A DNA stretch of 8,458 nucleotides from an uncultured Eubacteriales bacterium. GTDB lineage: Bacteria; Bacillota; Clostridia; Peptostreptococcales; Anaerovoracaceae. The notes beneath the pieces are model-generated. The model was given only the letters and a program-made list of their open reading frames with translations, was not told the origin of the DNA and ran no database searches. Positions within the stretch are counted from its first letter, which is position 1. The number at the start of each line of letters is the position of its first letter. The position numbers and the translations under genes are program-made. Location of the stretch: NCBI GenBank assembly GCA_902766915.1, contig CACXFN010000070.1:1-8458 (forward strand), written 5' to 3'. Positions 6,078-8,458 of the stretch are shown one piece after another.

Positions 6078-6110
6078 TATTACAGAATCTGTGTAATAGA
6101 TTCTGTAATA
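6078..6110. repeat. Perfect 13-bp inverted repeat between the nicotinamidase-like gene and the 93-residue gene
   Basis: TATTACAGAATCT (6078-6090) and AGATTCTGTAATA (6098-6110) are perfect inverted arms around the 7-bp spacer GTGTAAT. The spacer repeats the TGTAAT motif of the right arm, so alternative pairings are possible. No U-tract follows on either strand, which argues against a terminator. Its place 48-80 bp before the start of the 93-residue gene fits an operator; an RNA processing or stability hairpin is the alternative. Confidence 0.6.
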
Positions 6111-6122
6111 TACAACCTGCAA
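6093..6122 (-). promoter_or_regulatory. Weak candidate promoter of the 93-residue gene
   Basis: On the minus strand TTGCAG (6122-6117) and TATTAC (6098-6093) are 18 bp apart, each matching consensus at four of six positions. If it is used, the 13-bp inverted repeat would cover the region from about -24 to +9, which would suit repression. The match is modest, and read-through from the upstream gene is equally possible. Confidence 0.3.
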
Positions 6123-6132
6123 GGGTGCCGAT

Positions 6133-6657
6133 TTATTCCATAACCTCGATCTGACATGAGCGAAGCGTTTCCAATGCGGCATTGTGTTTATCCGGTGTTA
6201 CGCCTGCACAACATTTTGGATCAAGTTTAATTGGAACCTCTGGCATAAACGCCTTTAGAATCAATGCATTTGATACTACACATATATCAGTGCACAGTCC
6301 AAGAATTTCTATTGAAATATCCTCATTCGCTGAAATTTCAGAAATAGCTTCCGCCAATTCTTTTGATCCAAACGTAGGCTTATCAAAGATGTTTTCTTCC
6401 TTGATAAGTGGAGCTATCCTTTCATTTATTTCCCAACCGGGACTTCCTTTTATGCAATGAGGAACAGGAAGATTGCTTCCTTCCTGTGTTTCCATATAGG
6501 TTTCCTGATGAGTATCCCTAGTCGCAAATACATCCACGGGATCGTATTCTTTTATTCTTTCCACAACATTATCGACGATTGCCTCAGCTTCCTTTGTTCC
6601 AAGAGCTCCATCGATAAAGTCCTTTTGCATGTCTATTACAACTAATAGATTTCTCAT
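6133..6657 (-). CDS. Nicotinamidase-like cysteine hydrolase (isochorismatase family)
   Basis: This cytoplasmic hydrolase of 174 residues belongs to the isochorismatase/nicotinamidase superfamily. The catalytic triad is visible as Asp9 (LLVVIDMQKDF), Lys93 (FDKPTFGS) and Cys126 (GLCTDICVVSN). Asp48, His50 and His67 (TRDTH, then LPVPHC) have the spacing of the metal site of nicotinamidases. The most likely reaction is nicotinamide to nicotinate plus ammonia in NAD salvage, but related amidases share these residues, so no gene name is given. The ATG at 6657 is chosen because GGGGAGGG lies 8 nt before it; a longer frame from TTG at 6690 would include that site. No terminator follows; a 102-nt gap with an inverted repeat leads to the 93-residue gene. 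It diverges from the ABC exporter gene. Confidence 0.88.
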   Translation of the reverse strand: MRNLLVVIDMQKDFIDGALGTKEAEAIVDNVVERIKEYDPVDVFATRDTHQETYMETQEGSNLPVPHCIKGSPGWEINERIAPLIKEENIFDKPTFGSKELAEAISEISANEDISIEILGLCTDICVVSNALILKAFMPEVPIKLDPKCCAGVTPDKHNAALETLRSCQIEVME

Positions 6658-6704
6658 TATGTTTGCCCTCCCCTTATCACGCAACTGCAATTCCTAACGC
6701 ATTT

Positions 6705-6733
6705 ATAATAATATGTCTTGACACAAAAAACAA
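6705..6733 (-). promoter_or_regulatory. Candidate promoter of the nicotinamidase-like gene
   Basis: On the minus strand TTGTTT (6733-6728) and TATTAT (6710-6705) are 17 bp apart. The -10 box matches five of six consensus positions, the -35 box only three. Transcription would start near 6698, about 40 nt before the start codon at 6657. Confidence 0.45.
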
Positions 6734-6744
6734 TAGTTTTTGTG
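6722..6744. repeat. 8-bp inverted repeat overlapping the hydrolase promoter
   Basis: CACAAAAA (6722-6729) and TTTTTGTG (6737-6744) are perfect inverted arms with a 7-bp spacer. The site covers the -35 box of the candidate minus-strand promoter. A second small one, GGCGA (6746-6750) with TCGCC (6760-6764), follows directly. These are possible binding sites; no regulator is identified. Confidence 0.4.
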
Positions 6745-6770
6745 GGGCGAGAGCTATTTTCGCCAGATGC

Positions 6771-6789
6771 ATGGATATAGCGTATCCAT
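6771..6789. repeat. 7-bp inverted repeat (operator-like)
   Basis: ATGGATA (6771-6777) and TATCCAT (6783-6789) are perfect inverted arms around a 5-bp centre. The right arm overlaps the first copy of the 19-bp direct repeat. It lies about 100 bp upstream of the exporter promoter. Confidence 0.4.
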
Positions 6790-6822
6790 TATTCTCAAAT
6801 GAAGTATCTATTATTCTCAAAT
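6782..6822. repeat. 19-bp direct repeat with 22-bp period upstream of the ABC exporter promoter
   Basis: GTATCCATTATTCTCAAAT (6782-6800) recurs as GTATCTATTATTCTCAAAT (6804-6822), identical at 18 of 19 positions. The period of 22 bp is two helical turns, so both copies face the same side of the helix. The copies lie about 75-115 bp before the predicted start of the exporter transcript, a position typical of activator sites. Confidence 0.55.
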
Positions 6823-6883
6823 ACGGTAAGAATAAGTCATGCGAATATAAGTCAGGTGAGATGAGTTTGAAGGGCATTTTTTG

Positions 6884-6892
6884 TGTTATAAT
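6884..6892 (+). promoter_or_regulatory. Extended -10 promoter of the ABC exporter gene
   Basis: TGTTATAAT contains a perfect TATAAT (6887-6892) preceded by the TGn element of extended -10 promoters. No good -35 box lies at normal spacing; TTGAAG at 6867 is only 14 bp away. The transcript would begin near 6899 and carry about 65-70 nt of leader, with a small inverted repeat GATGT/ACATC at 6924-6940. Confidence 0.65.
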
Positions 6893-6968
6893 GTCATAGT
6901 GTTTAATACATTATGATTTGGCTTGATGTGATTTATACATCTTGCTTTGGAAAGGAACCTATTTGCAT

Positions 6969-8458
6969 ATGCTTAAATATATGCGGAAATATTGGATTTT
7001 CGGGGTTTTGTCCGCTGCCTTCATGGTTGCTGAAGTAACTGTAGATATGTGGCAACCTAGGCTGATGGCGGATATCGTCGATAATGGTATTCTAGGGCTT
7101 GGCGGGGATGGTACTCCGAATATTCCTCTTATCACATCTGTTGGAATAAAAATGATTCTAGTGGTTTTGCTTGGTGGTCTTTGCGGTATGCTATCTGGTA
7201 CCATGGCAAATATCTGCAGCCAGGGCTTTGCCAACGTCATTAGAAAAAAGTGTTTCGAAAAAGTTATGGAACTCTCTTTTCAACAAACAGATCAGTTTAC
7301 CACGGGATCACTTATAACCAGAATCACCAACGACGTCTCACAAGTTGAGCGTCTGGTTCAGCAATTGGTTCGTGGATTTATACGTTCTCTCACATTTTTG
7401 GTTGTGGGAACAATTACCCTTCTTAGCCTTAATCAAAACTTCCTGATTGTAATTGCTATTGCATTTCCATTGGTACTTTTGGATGTCTTGCTGGTGCTCC
7501 GAAAGATAAGTCCAAAGTTTACCGAAATGCAAACAAAACTCGATGCCATGAATACGGTTATTCAGGAGGACATAAGCGGAGCTCGTGTCATCAAAGCATT
7601 CGTCCAGGAGGATAGAGAAAAGAATAGATTTAATACGTCTAACGAAGATTTGATTGATACACAGTTGAATATACTCATGACCATGTCTTTCTTAAGACCT
7701 GCAATGAATATTATTCTAAACATGGCGACGGTTGCGCTGATTCGTATCGGAGCGATTCAGGTGGAAGGTGGATTCATGCAGCCCGGTGAGGTTATGGCCG
7801 CTGTTACATACATTTCTCAAATCTTAGGCGGCATGATGATGCTGGCCATGCTTTTCCAGATGATGTCCAGGGGCATGGCTTCCGGACGGAGAATCAATGA
7901 AATATTAAAGACGGAGCCGGCAATTAAAAGCGGTAGCTATAGAGGCGATGCCGGGGCTGGCGGCGTCGGTAGCGCTGGCGATGCTGGGGTTGACGGCGAC
8001 GGTAGCGTTGGAGATGCTGGGATTGGCGGCGCAAATATCGTGCCAACCATTGAGTTTAGGAACGTGGGATTCGCTTATCCGGATGTGCCGGAAGAGATTC
8101 TTACAAATATAAATCTATCCGTTGCAAAGGGTGAAACCCTGGGCGTTATCGGCGCCACAGGATCAGGAAAAACCAGCCTGGTTAACCTTATTGCAAGATT
8201 CTATGATGCTACCGAAGGTCAGGTTTTAATAAATGGTATTGACGTTAAAGAATATGACCTAAGGTATTTGCGTGACCAGGTTTCATTTGTAACTCAGAAG
8301 AACGAACTTTTCAGTACCACTATAAGGGAGAATATTGCCTTGGGTGATATGAATGCTTCGGATAGCGACATCGAAGCCGCTGCCCGAGCCGCCCAGGCTG
8401 ACTCCTTTATAAAGGAGCAGCCGGACGGCTACGGCACAGCCGTCGCCGAGAAAGGCGC
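6969..8458 (+). CDS. ABC exporter half-transporter, fused permease and ATPase (3' end cut by window edge)
   Basis: This is a type IV (LmrA/BmrA/MsbA-like) ABC half-transporter of the inner membrane that needs a partner half to export drugs, lipids or peptides. The 496 visible codons are open. The membrane domain (about 1-310) starts MLKYMRKYWIFGVLSAAFMV and includes DMWQPRLMADIVDNGI and the coupling segment SGARVIKAFVQEDREKNRFN. The ATPase domain starts near 361 (IEFRNVGFAYP, A-loop Tyr370), with Walker A GATGSGKT at 395-402 and Q-loop Gln443. The LSGGQ signature, Walker B and H-loop fall beyond the edge. A Gly/Ala/Asp-rich repeat linker (326-354) joins the domains and is unusual. The ATG at 6969 has AGGA 12 nt upstream, which is long; an in-frame TTG at 6963 has better spacing and is the alternative start. 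Many such halves are followed by their partner gene, which would lie to the right. Substrate unknown. Confidence 0.93.
   Translation, partial: MLKYMRKYWIFGVLSAAFMVAEVTVDMWQPRLMADIVDNGILGLGGDGTPNIPLITSVGIKMILVVLLGGLCGMLSGTMANICSQGFANVIRKKCFEKVMELSFQQTDQFTTGSLITRITNDVSQVERLVQQLVRGFIRSLTFLVVGTITLLSLNQNFLIVIAIAFPLVLLDVLLVLRKISPKFTEMQTKLDAMNTVIQEDISGARVIKAFVQEDREKNRFNTSNEDLIDTQLNILMTMSFLRPAMNIILNMATVALIRIGAIQVEGGFMQPGEVMAAVTYISQILGGMMMLAMLFQMMSRGMASGRRINEILKTEPAIKSGSYRGDAGAGGVGSAGDAGVDGDGSVGDAGIGGANIVPTIEFRNVGFAYPDVPEEILTNINLSVAKGETLGVIGATGSGKTSLVNLIARFYDATEGQVLINGIDVKEYDLRYLRDQVSFVTQKNELFSTTIRENIALGDMNASDSDIEAAARAAQADSFIKEQPDGYGTAVAEKG
7944..8030 (+). repeat. In-frame 33-bp tandem repeat (2.6 copies) in the exporter's interdomain linker
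   Basis: Copy 1 (7944-7976) encodes GDAGAGGVGSA, copy 2 (7977-8009) GDAGVDGDGSV, and the partial copy 3 (8010-8030) GDAGIGG. Each starts GG-GATGC-GGG at the DNA level, and copies 1 and 2 differ at few positions. The 11-codon unit keeps the reading frame, and the tract is clearly richer in G and C than its surroundings. It sits between the membrane and ATPase domains at residues 326-354. This is direct sequence evidence of slippage or duplication within a gene. Confidence 0.85.

Larger units (their letters stand above)
6658..6968. other. Divergent regulatory region between the hydrolase and ABC exporter genes
   Basis: No credible gene lies here; the open frames on both strands lack ribosome binding sites and recognisable composition. 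The region holds a minus-strand promoter (6733-6705), a plus-strand extended -10 promoter (6884-6892), three short inverted repeats (6722-6744, 6746-6764, 6771-6789), a 19-bp direct repeat with 22-bp period (6782-6822) and a shorter direct repeat ATAAGTCA at 6832 and 6847. A perfect TTGACA at 6718 on the plus strand has no -10 partner. Confidence 0.6.

Noticed and set aside
6078..6110. Terminator of the nicotinamidase-like gene
   Set aside because: The hairpin is followed by AAGAAC on the minus strand rather than a U-tract, and the stem is AT-rich; an operator or other structure fits better.
6658..6690. Upstream extension of the nicotinamidase-like gene to a TTG at 6690
   Set aside because: The strong GGGGAGGG site lies inside the extension, and the family starts naturally at MRNLLVVIDMQ.
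6718..6723. Perfect TTGACA on the plus strand as a -35 box
   Set aside because: No -10-like sequence lies 16-18 bp downstream (TGTGGG there), and an extended -10 promoter nearer the gene explains exporter transcription better.
6663..6899. Plus-strand 78-codon and minus-strand 66-codon open frames in the divergent intergenic region
   Set aside because: Neither has a ribosome binding site, both cover promoters and repeats, and their products look like random translation.
1..8458. CRISPR array, insertion sequence, phage genes or toxin-antitoxin pair
   Set aside because: No spaced repeat arrays, transposase motifs, terminal repeats with target duplications, phage structural proteins or overlapping small toxin-antitoxin-like gene pairs were seen.

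Overview
The window looks like chromosomal DNA of a low-GC, Gram-positive Clostridia member, most likely Lachnospiraceae (a Butyrivibrio-like genome would fit). The reasons are AT-rich intergenic DNA, strong GGAGG-type ribosome binding sites, sigma-A-like promoters, U-tract hairpin terminators, a lipoprotein-type solute-binding protein, a LytS-type kinase with a SARP-type regulator, and an LmrA/BmrA-type exporter half. The taxonomic placement is inference from style and protein families; no marker gene is present.

Layout. Eight genes lie on the minus strand and one on the plus strand. Reading the minus strand from right to left: a nicotinamidase-like cysteine hydrolase (6657-6133); a 93-residue protein of unknown function (6030-5749) closed by a strong terminator (5721-5682); a D-2-hydroxyacid dehydrogenase (5574-4588) whose promoter is embedded in that terminator and whose leader is unusually GC-rich; an unknown 141-residue protein (4490-4065); a seven-TM-like LytS-family histidine kinase (4045-2789); a response regulator with a winged-helix and BTAD-like C-terminus (2741-1848); an unknown 74-residue protein (1708-1484) closed by a terminator (1420-1391); and a branched-chain amino acid-type ABC substrate-binding lipoprotein (1160 to beyond the left edge) with its own promoter. 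On the plus strand, an ABC exporter half-transporter starts at 6969 and runs off the right edge.

How the genes may work together. The 141-residue protein, kinase and regulator are tightly packed (19 and 47 nt gaps) and probably form one signalling operon. No good promoter is visible directly in front of the 141-residue gene, so it may be read from the dehydrogenase promoter about 1.2 kb upstream. The substrate-binding lipoprotein has a separate promoter and is probably the first gene of an amino acid uptake operon that continues outside the window. The exporter half and the nicotinamidase-like gene diverge from an approximately 310-nt region that holds promoters in both directions and several short direct and inverted repeats suggesting regulator binding.

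I see no CRISPR array, phage, insertion sequence, tRNA or rRNA. No complete new system can be claimed. The most unusual items are a 33-bp in-frame minisatellite coding for a Gly/Asp-rich linker between the two domains of the ABC exporter, the overlapping terminator/promoter before the dehydrogenase, and the unknown small protein co-encoded with the two-component system.
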